A DNA stretch of 64,000 nt from an uncultured Bacteroidota bacterium (GCA_913062555.1 CAJXVU010000004.1:1-64000); one strand, 5' to 3'; numbered from the stretch's first letter, positions 1 to 9,747 are shown. Translations and numbers: made by a program. Notes: a model not told the origin generated them from the sequence alone.

Positions 1-6
1 TAAATA

Positions 7-897
7 ATGCAATTCCTTGCTTACATCTTAATTTATCCAATTTTATGGTTAATTTCTATCCTTCCGTTTAGATTGCTCTATGCATTTTCCGATTTTATTT
101 TTGTTTGGATTTATTATATTTTCGGATATCGTAAAGCCGCGGTGAAAGGAAATTTAAGATTAGCATTTCCTAATAAATCTGAGCAGGAGCTTCAGGTAAT
201 CATGAAAGGATTTTATCATCATTTATGTGATATGATTTTAGAATCGATAAAATCCTTATCAATCACGGAATCTCAAATTATTAAGCGATTTAAATTCACT
301 AATCTAGATGAGATTGAGCAGTTTCAAAAGGAAAATCGAAGTATTATTGCAATTTGTGGTCATTATGCCAGTTGGGAATGGATCGTCACTTTACAAAAAT
401 ACATGAATTTTAAAGGTTATGGTGTCTATAAAAAATTGAAAAACCCCTATTTTGATAGGTTAGCCAAACGTATTAGAGGGAAATACAAGAGTTATTTAAT
501 CACTACAAAAGAAACCATACCAACTTTAGTACGCTCTAATAAAAATGGGGAACTCTTTTTATGTGGAATGGCGGCAGACCAATCTCCAAAATTAAAAAAG
601 GCCTACCACTGGAACGAATTTATGGGGGTAAAAGTACCCGTACATACAGGTGCTGAAATGATTTCTAAACGTTTGAATTTACCGGTAGTTTTTTTAGATG
701 TAAAAAAAGTGAAACGCGGTCACTATGAAGCGACTTTTGAAACGATTGCAAAAGACCCAAAATCGTTTAATGATTATGAGATTACCGATCGTTTCCTCAA
801 ATTAGTAGAACAACAAATCCGCCGTGATCCACAATATTATTTATGGACCCACAAACGCTGGAAACATAAAAATGAAGTGCCTAAAAAATATCAGTAG
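7..897 (+). CDS. Lipid A biosynthesis-type (HtrB/LpxL) lysophospholipid acyltransferase
   Basis: A 296-residue member of the HtrB/LpxL/LpxM acyltransferase family, which transfers acyl chains from acyl-ACP onto lipid A precursors or related lipids at the inner face of the inner membrane. Seen: a hydrophobic N-terminal anchor at about residues 5-38 and the family catalytic motif H-x4-E at H119-E124 (GHYASWEW). A basic patch sits at the C-terminus. Length matches the family (about 290-310). The start is an ATG only six bases into the window, so an upstream operon partner cannot be excluded. Its stop abuts the stop of the convergent aminotransferase gene. Whether lipid A or an ornithine/amino lipid is acylated is not decidable here. 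Confidence 0.88.
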   Translation: MQFLAYILIYPILWLISILPFRLLYAFSDFIFVWIYYIFGYRKAAVKGNLRLAFPNKSEQELQVIMKGFYHHLCDMILESIKSLSITESQIIKRFKFTNLDEIEQFQKENRSIIAICGHYASWEWIVTLQKYMNFKGYGVYKKLKNPYFDRLAKRIRGKYKSYLITTKETIPTLVRSNKNGELFLCGMAADQSPKLKKAYHWNEFMGVKVPVHTGAEMISKRLNLPVVFLDVKKVKRGHYEATFETIAKDPKSFNDYEITDRFLKLVEQQIRRDPQYYLWTHKRWKHKNEVPKKYQ

Positions 898-2400
898 TTA
901 AAACTGAAACCAGTTACTAACCATTTCTTTTCTAGGATTTGCATCAAAATTTTTATGAATAAATTCATTACTCAATTTATCATAATCATAATCATTAGCC
1001 CATACTTTATGATTTTTAGCCAAATCCTTAATGCTATTGCAAACCAATTCAATTTCGTCACTAGTGGTTGTTGGATGAATAGACATCCTAATCCAACCTG
1101 GCTTGCGTATTAAATCACCTAAAGAAATTTCATTAACTAACTTATTAGACGTTTCATGATCCACATGCAACAAGAAGTGCCCATAAGTACCTGCACAACT
1201 ACAACCACCACGGGTTTGAATACCAAACTTGTCATTCAGCAATTTTACGCCTAGGTTAAAATGCAAATCATCAATATAAAAAGAAATAACACCCAATCGG
1301 TCTTGATGTGGCGCTGCTAGAATATTTATATTTTCTACAGTACCAAGTTCAGTAAAAATATAGTCCAATAGTTCATGTTCACGCTCTAACATATTAGAAA
1401 CCCCCATTTGTTCTTTCAACTTAATGGACAACGCGGTTTTTATCGCCTGTAAAAAACCAGGTGTACCACCATCTTCTCTGTCTTCAATATCATCGATATA
1501 CTTGTGCTCTCCCCATGGGTTGGTCCAACTTACTGTTCCTCCACCGGGGCAATCCGGGACCATGTTTTTATAGAGTTTCTTATTAAAAATCAATACTCCT
1601 GATGTTCCTGGTCCTCCAAGAAACTTATGCGGTGAAAAGAATATGGCATCAAATGATGCGTCTTCATCTTCTGGGTGCATATCAATTTCAACATAAGGCG
1701 CTGCGCAAGCATAATCAACAAAACAAACCCCATCATAAGCGTGCATTAACTTTGCAATATCATGACAAGGAATTTGAATTCCTGTAACATTTGATCCTCC
1801 GGTAATTGAGGCTATTTTAAGCGTACAATCTTTATGCTTTTCTAATAAAACCTTAAGGTTATCTATACAAAACAATCCATCTTCTCCTGGGGGCACCACC
1901 TCAACAATTGCCATAGTTTCTAACCAAGACGTCTGATTAGAATGATGTTCCATATGAGTAATAAATACCACTGGACGTATCTCCTTTGGTATCTTAGTAT
2001 ATTGTTGTAAGTTCTCAGGCACCTTTAAACCAAGAATACGTTGAAACTTATTTACAACACTGGTCATTCCACTCCCAGAAACAATTAAAATATCATCTTC
2101 ATTCCCATTTACATGAGCCTTAATGATATGCTTGGCTTCGTGATACGCCATGGTCATAGCGGTTCCAGATTCCGTAGTTTCAGTATGTGTATTAGCTACA
2201 TAGGGCCCAAATTCATGAAGAAGTTTTTCTTCAATCGGGCGATATAATCGTCCCGAAGCGGTCCAATCTGTATATACAATTTTCTGAGTACCATAAGGCG
2301 ATTCAAATTCTAAATCAATACCTACAATATTATCTCTAAAGGGTTTAAAATACGCTTCTAGAGCAGATGTTTTTTGAGTATTCAATTTTGTTGTAATCAT
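898..2400 (-). CDS. Class V aminotransferase, cysteine desulfurase-like PLP enzyme
   Basis: A 500-residue fold-type I PLP enzyme of the class V group (SufS/NifS/CsdA relatives). The PLP lysine lies in SPHKFLGGPG at about residue 259. A cysteine-rich loop TRGGCSCAG near residue 397 is where cysteine desulfurases carry their catalytic Cys, so release of sulfur from cysteine or a related compound is plausible. It is about 90 residues longer than typical SufS, and no suf genes lie next to it, so it is probably not the housekeeping Fe-S desulfurase. A TAATTTTG -7 box lies 18 bases upstream of the ATG. The gene is transcribed in the same direction as glmM and 26 bases downstream of it. Confidence 0.85.
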   Translation of the reverse strand: MITTKLNTQKTSALEAYFKPFRDNIVGIDLEFESPYGTQKIVYTDWTASGRLYRPIEEKLLHEFGPYVANTHTETTESGTAMTMAYHEAKHIIKAHVNGNEDDILIVSGSGMTSVVNKFQRILGLKVPENLQQYTKIPKEIRPVVFITHMEHHSNQTSWLETMAIVEVVPPGEDGLFCIDNLKVLLEKHKDCTLKIASITGGSNVTGIQIPCHDIAKLMHAYDGVCFVDYACAAPYVEIDMHPEDEDASFDAIFFSPHKFLGGPGTSGVLIFNKKLYKNMVPDCPGGGTVSWTNPWGEHKYIDDIEDREDGGTPGFLQAIKTALSIKLKEQMGVSNMLEREHELLDYIFTELGTVENINILAAPHQDRLGVISFYIDDLHFNLGVKLLNDKFGIQTRGGCSCAGTYGHFLLHVDHETSNKLVNEISLGDLIRKPGWIRMSIHPTTTSDEIELVCNSIKDLAKNHKVWANDYDYDKLSNEFIHKNFDANPRKEMVSNWFQF

Positions 2401-2418
2401 AAGCTATTAATTGCGGTA

Positions 2419-2426
2419 CAAAATTA
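2419..2426 (-). promoter_or_regulatory. Candidate Bacteroidota -7 box for the class V aminotransferase gene
   Basis: On the minus strand this reads TAATTTTG, an exact fit to TAnnTTTG. With the +5 spacing deduced from the SRP RNA gene, transcription would begin near 2414, giving a leader of about 14 bases before the ATG at 2400. No TTG is seen at the ideal -33 distance, so this is a half-supported promoter. Confidence 0.45.
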
Positions 2427-3815
2427 CTAAATATTAGCGATAGTTTTTATTTCGTCCATAATTTTTGAAGCCAAATTATCTGCTTCGGTTTGAGACTTGG
2501 CTTCGGTATATATTCTAATGATTGGTTCCGTATTACTTTTTCGCAAATGAACCCAATTATCGGGGAAATCGATCTTCACACCATCAACCGTAGTAATCTG
2601 TTCATTGGCGTAGCGTAATTCCATTGCTTCTAAAATAGCATCCACATCCAAACTTGGTGTTAGCTGTATTTTATTTTTACTCATAAAATACGATGGATAG
2701 CTATCCCGTAATGTACTCACCGCAATCTTTTTATCTGCCAGCATACTTAAAAATAGTGCCACTCCAACTAAGGAATCTCTACCGTAATGAGATTCCGGAT
2801 AAATAATTCCGCCATTACCTTCACCTCCAATAATAGCGTTGTTTTTTTTCATGAGCTCAACAACATTCACTTCTCCAACCGCACTTGCTTCATAGGTTTG
2901 GTCATATTTTTCCGAAACATCTCTCAACGCTCTTGTAGAGCTCATATTACTCACTGTATTCCCTGGTGTATTACTCAATACATAATCTGCACAAGCCACC
3001 AATGTATATTCCTCGCCAAACATTTCTCCGTCTTCGCTTATAAAAGCCAAGCGATCAACATCTGGATCGACCACTATTCCAAAATCAGCACGCTCTTTAA
3101 CCACCAAATTCGAAATATCTGTTAAATGCTCTTTTAAAGGCTCCGGGTTATGAGGAAAATGTCCGGTAGGCTCACAGTATAACTTTACAGCATGTACTCC
3201 CAGTCGCTCTAACAATAAAGGAATAGCAATCCCTCCTGTTGAGTTCACCCCATCAACAACCACTTTAAACTTCGCTTTTGCAATGGCTTCTTTATTTACC
3301 AATGGCAAATCTAAAACGGCATCGATATGCAGATCTATATAGGCATCGTTTTTTGTGATTTTCCCTAAACTATCGACGTCACTAAAAGTCATCAAATCTG
3401 CTTCAGCAATATTTAAAATCTGTTCCCCATTTGCAGCATTTAAAAACTCCCCCTTATGATTTAATAATTTAAGGGCATTCCATTGTTTCGGATTATGACT
3501 CGCCGTTAAAATAATACCACCATCAGCATGTTCCATAGGCACCGCAATTTCAACAGTTGGAGTTGTTGATAAACCAAGATCAACAACGTGAATTCCCAGT
3601 CCAACTAAAGTATTCATGACTAAATTTTGAATCATTTCTCCTGAGATTCTTGCATCCCGACCCACCACAATTCTATAGTTCTCCTTTTGACGTTGTTGTT
3701 TGATCCAAACACCATAGGCAGCGGCAAATTTTACAGCATCAATTGGTGTTAAATTTTCACCAACCTGTCCTCCTATTGTCCCTCTAATTCCTGAAATTGA
3801 TTTTATAAGTGTCAT
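2427..3815 (-). CDS. glmM: Phosphoglucosamine mutase
   Basis: A 462-residue alpha-D-phosphohexomutase. GlmM interconverts glucosamine-6-P and glucosamine-1-P, the step that feeds UDP-GlcNAc for peptidoglycan and lipid A. Seen in order: N-terminal KSISGIRGT, the phosphoserine loop TASHNP with Ser106, the metal loop DPDVDR with D250, D252 and D254, the sugar loop GEGNGG at 331-336, and the phosphate-binding RKSNTEPIIRIY near 430. Length fits the family. The sugar loop differs from the GE(M/Q)SGH of proteobacterial enzymes, so a dual phosphomannomutase activity is possible. It is followed at 26 bases by the class V aminotransferase gene. Confidence 0.9.
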   Translation of the reverse strand: MTLIKSISGIRGTIGGQVGENLTPIDAVKFAAAYGVWIKQQRQKENYRIVVGRDARISGEMIQNLVMNTLVGLGIHVVDLGLSTTPTVEIAVPMEHADGGIILTASHNPKQWNALKLLNHKGEFLNAANGEQILNIAEADLMTFSDVDSLGKITKNDAYIDLHIDAVLDLPLVNKEAIAKAKFKVVVDGVNSTGGIAIPLLLERLGVHAVKLYCEPTGHFPHNPEPLKEHLTDISNLVVKERADFGIVVDPDVDRLAFISEDGEMFGEEYTLVACADYVLSNTPGNTVSNMSSTRALRDVSEKYDQTYEASAVGEVNVVELMKKNNAIIGGEGNGGIIYPESHYGRDSLVGVALFLSMLADKKIAVSTLRDSYPSYFMSKNKIQLTPSLDVDAILEAMELRYANEQITTVDGVKIDFPDNWVHLRKSNTEPIIRIYTEAKSQTEADNLASKIMDEIKTIANI

Positions 3816-3834
3816 GTATTATTTTAATTTTCAA

Positions 3835-3862
3835 CAAATATAATATATCAGGTGCTAATCAA
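3835..3862 (-). promoter_or_regulatory. Candidate promoter of glmM
   Basis: The minus strand reads TATATTTG at 3835-3842, an exact TAnnTTTG -7 box, and TTG at 3860-3862 as a possible -33 element. The spacer is 17 bases, shorter than the usual 19-20. The predicted start near 3830 gives a 15-base leader before the ATG at 3815. Confidence 0.5.
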
Positions 3863-4010
3863 TTGATTTTTTAATATCATATTGTGAAATAATAATTTAA
3901 GTTTAAGCCCCCAATGTTATACTAAGGATAAACTTTTCATTGAAATAAAACTTTATCATAAAGCCGTAATAGCTTTAGTATACTTCATTCTGAATTTGTA
4001 AATTGTCACT

Positions 4011-4616
4011 ATGAATTTCTTAGCTCATATTTATCTCTCTGGAGATAACAAAAATGTAACTATTGGCAATTTTATGGCTGATGGTATCCGTGGTAAGGAT
4101 TATAAAAAATACCCAAGAGAGATCCAGATTGGGATTCTATTGCACCGCGAAATAGACACTTTTACAGATGCTCACCCCATTGTTCGAAAAAGCACTAAAC
4201 GATTACACAAAAATTACAGCCATTATTCTGGAGTTATTGTAGACATCTTATACGATCATTTTTTAGCAAAAAATTGGATTAGGTATAGTGATATCCCATT
4301 GGCTAAATATGTGGATGACTTTTATAATACCTTGGAAAACAACTTCGATGTACTACAACTGCGCGTTCAAAGAATGATGCCCTATATGATTGCCAATAAT
4401 TGGTTGTTAAGTTATGCATCCATTGATGGCATCTCAAAAGTATTGGATGGTATGAATCGGCGAACCAATAACCAATCCAAAATGAATTTAGCAGTAAACG
4501 AGTTAGAAGAATATTACTCCGAATTTGAACATGAGTTCACTATTTTTTTCGTAGAACTTATAAAGTTCTCAAAAGAAAGGTTAAAAATATTATCTTCACA
4601 GTCACTAACTAATTAA
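4011..4616 (+). CDS. ACP phosphodiesterase-like (AcpH/DUF479) family protein
   Basis: A 201-residue protein of the AcpH family, whose E. coli member removes the 4'-phosphopantetheine arm from acyl carrier protein; it is cytoplasmic. Seen: the family N-terminus MNFLAHIYLS, the segment GNFMADGIRG, and HREIDTFTDAHP (residues about 45-56) followed by YSGVIVDILYDHFLA, all rich in the Asp/His residues expected of this HD-like metal phosphodiesterase. Length matches E. coli AcpH (193). A near-consensus -7 box TGAATTTG lies at 3989-3996. The gamma-glutamyltransferase gene begins four bases after its stop, so the two are probably co-transcribed; no functional link is obvious. Confidence 0.85.
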   Translation: MNFLAHIYLSGDNKNVTIGNFMADGIRGKDYKKYPREIQIGILLHREIDTFTDAHPIVRKSTKRLHKNYSHYSGVIVDILYDHFLAKNWIRYSDIPLAKYVDDFYNTLENNFDVLQLRVQRMMPYMIANNWLLSYASIDGISKVLDGMNRRTNNQSKMNLAVNELEEYYSEFEHEFTIFFVELIKFSKERLKILSSQSLTN

Positions 4617-4620
4617 TTAA

Positions 4621-6324
4621 ATGAAAAACTCATATCTACTTGCCTTACTATTTGTAAGCATCATTTCTTGTAAAAAATCAGAGCAAACATCCTTAGTTGA
4701 CACTTCCAAAAGAGGTCTAATTGTAGAACAAGCTATGGTGGTCTCGGCTCGAGAAGAAGCTTCAAAAATAGGCACAGCAATCTTAAAAAAAGGAGGTAAT
4801 GCTTTTGACGCTATGGTAGCTACAGAATTGGCTTTAGCGGTTGCCTATCCTTATGCTGGAAATATTGGTGGAGGTGGATTTATGGTCTATCGTAAAGAAA
4901 ATGGTGAAATTGGCGCTTTAGATTATCGTGAAAAAGCACCATTGGCAGCGTCAAAAGACATGTATCTTGATGAAGATGAAAATATCATCCCTGGAAAAAG
5001 TACCCTTGGTGCTATGGCCGTTGGCATTCCAGGAACTGTAGCTGGGGTTTTTGCTGTGCATGAAAAATTTGGAACACTTCCTATAGAAACTATTTTATCA
5101 CCCGTTATAGCACTTGCTAAAAGAGGTGTTATAGTCACAAAAAAACAAGAAGATCGGCTACAAAAATACCAAGAATCCTTTTTAAAAGCAAATCAGGATT
5201 CCATTGTATTCAATGCCAATTGGAAAACAAACGACACGATTAAATATCCTGAGCTAGCCAACACTTTAACACGAATCATGACACATGGGCGTGATGAATT
5301 TTATAAAGGGGAAACCGCAAAACGATTGGTTAAATTTATGCAAGCCAATGGTGGTATCATGACTGAGGAAGATCTAGCTAAATACGAAGCTAAATGGCGT
5401 ACACCGGTAACTTTTGAATATGATGACTTAAAAGTTATCTCTATGGCACCACCATCTAGTGGTGGGGTGTGTTTAGCACAAATAATGAAAATGATAGAAC
5501 CTTATGATTTAGCCAACTATGGTCCGAATTCAATAAAATCAATTCAAGTCATTACTGAAGCTGAACGCCGTGCCTATGCCGATAGAAGTTTTTATTTAGG
5601 AGATCCTGATTTTGTATCTATCCCTGGGGAAACGCTTATTAGTGATAACTACCTAATAGATAGAATGTCCTCGTTTTCATTCGAAAAAGCAACGCTTTCC
5701 AGTGAGGTATCACACGGAAGTGTACAAGTAGTAGAAAGTAATGAAACCACACATTACTCCATTATCGATCAATTTGGCAATGCAATATCTGCGACCACTA
5801 CATTAAATGGAGGTTATGGATCTAAACTATACTGTGCCGATTTAGGTTTCTTTTTAAACAATGAAATGGACGACTTTAGCAGTAAACCAGGTGTTCCCAA
5901 CATGTTTGGACTCATTGGTGCTGAAGCTAATAGTATTGCACCTGAAAAACGAATGCTAAGCTCTATGACACCAACGATCGTTGAAAAAGACGGCAAACTT
6001 TTAATGAGTGTGGGTACTCCAGGAGGCTCCACAATCATTACATCGGTATTACAAACCATATTAAACGTTCACGAATATAATATGACCATGCAAGAAGCCG
6101 TTAATGCACCAAGGTTCCATCACCAATGGTTACCTGATGTCGTTCTTTTTGAACCTAATTCATTCTCAAAAGAAACTATTCTCGGATTGCAAAATTTAGG
6201 ATACTCAACTAATGAAGATCGTGCGCCAGTGATAGGCAAAGTAGATGGGATATTAGTCCTAAAAAACGGGAAACTAGAAGGCGGAGCAGACCGAAGAGGC
6301 GATGACACTGCTATTGGGTTTTAA
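4621..6324 (+). CDS. ggt: Gamma-glutamyltransferase, exported lipoprotein
   Basis: A 567-residue gamma-glutamyltranspeptidase, which hydrolyses or transfers the gamma-glutamyl group of glutathione and related compounds outside the cytoplasm. These are N-terminal nucleophile enzymes that self-cleave. Seen: a lipoprotein signal ending in SIISCKKS, GGNAFDAMVATELALAV, the glutamate-binding region GNIGGGGFMVY, the nucleophile Thr376 in the motif TTHYS followed by GNAISATTTLN, and the loop GTPGGSTIITSVLQ near the C-terminus. Length matches the family (about 570-580). It directly follows the acpH-like gene. The lipobox suggests anchoring in a membrane rather than free periplasmic location. Confidence 0.94.
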   Translation: MKNSYLLALLFVSIISCKKSEQTSLVDTSKRGLIVEQAMVVSAREEASKIGTAILKKGGNAFDAMVATELALAVAYPYAGNIGGGGFMVYRKENGEIGALDYREKAPLAASKDMYLDEDENIIPGKSTLGAMAVGIPGTVAGVFAVHEKFGTLPIETILSPVIALAKRGVIVTKKQEDRLQKYQESFLKANQDSIVFNANWKTNDTIKYPELANTLTRIMTHGRDEFYKGETAKRLVKFMQANGGIMTEEDLAKYEAKWRTPVTFEYDDLKVISMAPPSSGGVCLAQIMKMIEPYDLANYGPNSIKSIQVITEAERRAYADRSFYLGDPDFVSIPGETLISDNYLIDRMSSFSFEKATLSSEVSHGSVQVVESNETTHYSIIDQFGNAISATTTLNGGYGSKLYCADLGFFLNNEMDDFSSKPGVPNMFGLIGAEANSIAPEKRMLSSMTPTIVEKDGKLLMSVGTPGGSTIITSVLQTILNVHEYNMTMQEAVNAPRFHHQWLPDVVLFEPNSFSKETILGLQNLGYSTNEDRAPVIGKVDGILVLKNGKLEGGADRRGDDTAIGF

Positions 6325-6366
6325 GATTTAATAAAAAAATATAAAATGAATTGACAAAACTAAATA

Positions 6367-7092
6367 ATGAAGCCTAAGAAATTTAAAAAAATAGCGAAGA
6401 TTATAACAGGAGTGATTGTCTTTTTCACCCTTCCGAGCTTGTTGTTTTTTGGGTATTTATATTTTAGATACAATGAAGACTTGCCACAAGGTGTTCAAGG
6501 AGTTGAAGCTGATGCTCTAGCAAACAAAATGCTGGAATCTTTAAATTATGAAGCCTACAAACAAACCACAGATATTGAGTGGACTTTTAAAAACAGACAC
6601 CATTATATTTGGGATAAAGAAAACAATATTTGTAGTGTACATTGGAAGGATTACAAGGTCGTTTTACACCTCAATTATCCTGGCCGAAGTAAAGCCTACA
6701 TACATAGTTTTGATGTACTTGATAAACAACGTGATGAACTCGTAGCTGAGGCTCTGAAATACTTTAATAATGATTCCTTCTGGCTCGTTGCGCCTTATAA
6801 AGTATTTGATCCAGGAGCCGAGCGTCGTACAGTTATATTAGACAATGGAAATAAAGCCCTATTAGTGACCTATACTTCTGGTGGCAGTACTCCAGGAGAT
6901 TCCTATTTATGGCAATTCGATCCTTCAGGCAAACCCATGAGTTTTAAGATGTGGACATCTATCCTACCAATTGATGGCCTAGAAGCTTCTTGGAGTGATT
7001 GGACCACCACCGTAACAGGAGCCCAACTGCCAACTTTCCACAAACTTCTTTTCTTGGGTTTGGAAATTAAAAACATTAAAGGGACGCGCTAA
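6367..7092 (+). CDS. Membrane-anchored protein of unknown function
   Basis: A 241-residue protein that I do not recognise. It has a basic N-terminus (MKPKKFKKIAK) and one hydrophobic segment at about residues 13-32, then a tryptophan- and tyrosine-rich domain that would lie in the periplasm. The domain contains WDKENNICSVHWKDY and a glycine/serine stretch TYTSGGSTPGDSYLWQFD that looks like beta structure. It starts 42 bases after ggt in the same direction and may belong to that transcription unit. No catalytic motif is visible. Confidence 0.7.
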   Translation: MKPKKFKKIAKIITGVIVFFTLPSLLFFGYLYFRYNEDLPQGVQGVEADALANKMLESLNYEAYKQTTDIEWTFKNRHHYIWDKENNICSVHWKDYKVVLHLNYPGRSKAYIHSFDVLDKQRDELVAEALKYFNNDSFWLVAPYKVFDPGAERRTVILDNGNKALLVTYTSGGSTPGDSYLWQFDPSGKPMSFKMWTSILPIDGLEASWSDWTTTVTGAQLPTFHKLLFLGLEIKNIKGTR

Positions 7093-7131
7093 TTTATTAT
7101 CTAGAATTAATAATATAAAAAGACTTCAATA

Positions 7132-9216
7132 TTGAAATTAATACAACTTACTTTACTCCTTTTTTTATTTGCTTTTAGTGCAGCTGCGCAGGACCAATCC
7201 TTTTATCAAACACTGGATACCATCCAGAAACTGCGTGAGTTGGCGAGTGATTCTAATTTAGAGTTTAAAGAACGACTTGTTCATGCCAAATATGCCAGTG
7301 AATTATCTCATGAAACTGGGGTGGACACAACTATTCTTTTGAGTGATAGAAAGGTTGGGTTTATTTATCTCAATATGTCAGATGCAGATCAAATTTTCAA
7401 ATGGAGTCATAGAAACCTTAAACTTGCAAAAAAACTAAATGACTCCTTGGTTTTATCATACATTAACCATCATCTCGGTTGGTATTACAGTGTATTTCAA
7501 TCATCAGAGAAACAACAAGACAGTGCGTTTTATTACCTTTTAAAGGCCGCCCATCTATCACGAAATTTAAAAGACAAATATCAAGAAGCGAACGTGTTAA
7601 TTAATATTGCAGCGTTATATGATAATAATCAAAACCTTATCGGTGCTGAGAAAAGCATAATTCGTACAATTAACTTATTACAATCATTGCCGGACTCTGA
7701 AGACAAATTTCACAGTCTCGTTTTTGCTTATAATAATATGGCCCTAAATTTATCAAAACTTAAAAAGTATGATAATGCGATGGAATATTATAATAGAGCA
7801 ATGTTATTAAGTGACAGAATATCAACCAGTTATTATAGTATCAACACAAATTATGAAACCTATTGGTCTATTAAAATTAATATAGCCGAGCTTCATTTAA
7901 AACAACATGACTTTAAAAAATCCATTGCCATTTACCATGAACTCCTAAAAGATAAAAGTATATTTAAGAAAGACCCTATCACATATGCGGCCATATTAAA
8001 TAATTTAGCACATACCCGATTTCTAGCAAAAGATTCAAATCATCAAGAAATATTAGACTTATTCAACCGCGCCTATAGAATAAGTGATAGTCTGAATTAT
8101 TCTTATGAAATTGCGGCAATAGGTAATGACCTGTCTGAATTTTATTTGTTTATGGGTAAAAAAGACTCTGCACTTCATTATTTAAAACGCTCTTTAAAAG
8201 TTGCTAAGCAGGCTAAAGATTACACCGAAGTCTTACGTACTTTAAAACTACTGTCCAAAGCAAATGAGGGAAATGCTGGTAAAGATTATTTATATGAATA
8301 TATCACCCTTAGTGATAGTATCCTGTCTGAAGAGCGCAATATGAGGAATAAATTTGCAAGAATCCAATTTGAAACCGATGAGATTTCTGCCAAAAATGAA
8401 GTGTTAACCAAGGATAGAAATCTGTTATTTACAACGATTATTGCCTTGTTAATATCCCTAATACTCTTGTATTTCTACTTTGCACAACGAAGTAAAAACA
8501 AAGCTTTATTATTTAATAGTGAACAGCAAAAAGCCAATGAAAATATTTATGCACTCATGCTGGATCAACAATCTAAATTAGAACGCAGTCGTATTGAAGA
8601 ACGGTTCCGAATCTCAGAAAATTTGCATGATGGTGTATTAGGATCCCTTTTTGGGATCAGGACTAGTTTTGGAAATTTAGGGACTCAAATTTCTGGCGAT
8701 GCCAATACCTTAAAAAAATACCAAGATTATATCAATCATATGCAGGCTGTAGAAAAAGAAATTCGTGAGGTAACTCATAATTTAAAAGATGACATCCTTG
8801 CCTCTAAAACAAATTTTGAAACCATTATAGACTATTATGTCAAGGAGTTGAGCGAATTGCATGCACTTGAATATAGACTTCAATCTGATGAAAATATTCC
8901 CTGGGATACTATTGATGACGGATTAAAAGTGAATCTTTATCGTGTAGTTCAAGAATCAATACTGAATATCATTAAACATGCCGAAGCAGATAACATAGAA
9001 ATTAGTTTTGCCTTGCAGGAAAACGGCTTATCCTTAAGCATTAAAGATGATGGTATTGGATTCGATGTCAAAAAACAACATCAAGGCATTGGATTAAAAA
9101 ATCTCAAATCAAGAGCAAAAAAATTAAATGGGAAATTAAGTATTAGTTCCAGCCCTGACCTTGGGACCAACATCACGGTAAAGATGCCTATTAAACAAAT
9201 TAAAAGAGACCAATAG
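7132..9216 (+). CDS. TPR-containing sensor histidine kinase (HisKA_3 type)
   Basis: A 694-residue sensor kinase. Order: signal peptide (1-20, ends SAAAQ), a periplasmic helical region with TPR-like repeats (about 60-390), one transmembrane helix (about 432-450), a coiled linker, a HisKA_3 dimerisation domain with phospho-acceptor His499 in SENLHDGVLG, and a C-terminal HATPase with the N box (IIKHAEA), DDGIGFD and GIGLKNL. This family normally signals to a NarL/LuxR response regulator, but none is adjacent. The start is a TTG, chosen because it gives a complete signal peptide and no ATG lies nearby. It is convergent with the small gene at 9226. Confidence 0.88.
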   Translation: MKLIQLTLLLFLFAFSAAAQDQSFYQTLDTIQKLRELASDSNLEFKERLVHAKYASELSHETGVDTTILLSDRKVGFIYLNMSDADQIFKWSHRNLKLAKKLNDSLVLSYINHHLGWYYSVFQSSEKQQDSAFYYLLKAAHLSRNLKDKYQEANVLINIAALYDNNQNLIGAEKSIIRTINLLQSLPDSEDKFHSLVFAYNNMALNLSKLKKYDNAMEYYNRAMLLSDRISTSYYSINTNYETYWSIKINIAELHLKQHDFKKSIAIYHELLKDKSIFKKDPITYAAILNNLAHTRFLAKDSNHQEILDLFNRAYRISDSLNYSYEIAAIGNDLSEFYLFMGKKDSALHYLKRSLKVAKQAKDYTEVLRTLKLLSKANEGNAGKDYLYEYITLSDSILSEERNMRNKFARIQFETDEISAKNEVLTKDRNLLFTTIIALLISLILLYFYFAQRSKNKALLFNSEQQKANENIYALMLDQQSKLERSRIEERFRISENLHDGVLGSLFGIRTSFGNLGTQISGDANTLKKYQDYINHMQAVEKEIREVTHNLKDDILASKTNFETIIDYYVKELSELHALEYRLQSDENIPWDTIDDGLKVNLYRVVQESILNIIKHAEADNIEISFALQENGLSLSIKDDGIGFDVKKQHQGIGLKNLKSRAKKLNGKLSISSSPDLGTNITVKMPIKQIKRDQ

Positions 9217-9225
9217 TTCTGAAAA

Positions 9226-9747
9226 CTATTTCTTCGCCCCACTAAACTGCTGATTTTTAGACTTAAACAAGACATTGAAGGTGGTTAGACTTCCATAAAC
9301 CCTCGTAATATATTGCTGTAAGTCTACCTTTTCTTGTTCTTCTAGATTACTGGAATTTATTTTTTGTTCCATCACACGAATACGATCTCTTACCATCACA
9401 ATCTTATGAAAAAAGGTATCCAAAGGAATTTCTTTGTCCTGCAAATTAGCATCGTTGGGTTTTAAAATCAATGTGCCTCCCTTCCACTTATCAGCAATAG
9501 GAACAATTTCACTAGCATCACTCCATTTTTTCAAAATATCAACCAAACTGGTCTCTACATCAAAAAAGCTTACCGTATCTACTTCACTTTCGGCTTGCTC
9601 TATGACTTCAAAATCAGAATCCAAATCGATTGTTTCCAAACCATTTTCAATAAAAGTAACCCAATAGTGTTTTGAGCTAACATTGGTTACTACGCCTTTA
9701 CCATGTTCTGAATGATTAATTCTTGATCCTATTCCTAATAATTTCAT
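9226..9747 (-). CDS. Small protein with UvrD-tail (Tudor)-like N-terminal domain
   Basis: A 173-residue protein of unknown function. Residues about 5-45 (GIGSRINHSEHGKGVVTNV onward, ending VTFIENGLETIDL) resemble the C-terminal Tudor-like tail of PcrA/UvrD; the PcrA-like protein encoded at 32268-34625 ends with a comparable GNIVKHLRFGKGEV...FENGG pattern. The rest is predicted alpha-helical and acidic, with a coiled segment near 125-160. It is divergent from uvrA, with 134 bases between the two start codons. The similarity is read by eye and is short; a role in DNA repair or RNA polymerase binding is inference from that and from position. Confidence 0.7.
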   Translation of the reverse strand: MKLLGIGSRINHSEHGKGVVTNVSSKHYWVTFIENGLETIDLDSDFEVIEQAESEVDTVSFFDVETSLVDILKKWSDASEIVPIADKWKGGTLILKPNDANLQDKEIPLDTFFHKIVMVRDRIRVMEQKINSSNLEEQEKVDLQQYITRVYGSLTTFNVLFKSKNQQFSGAKK

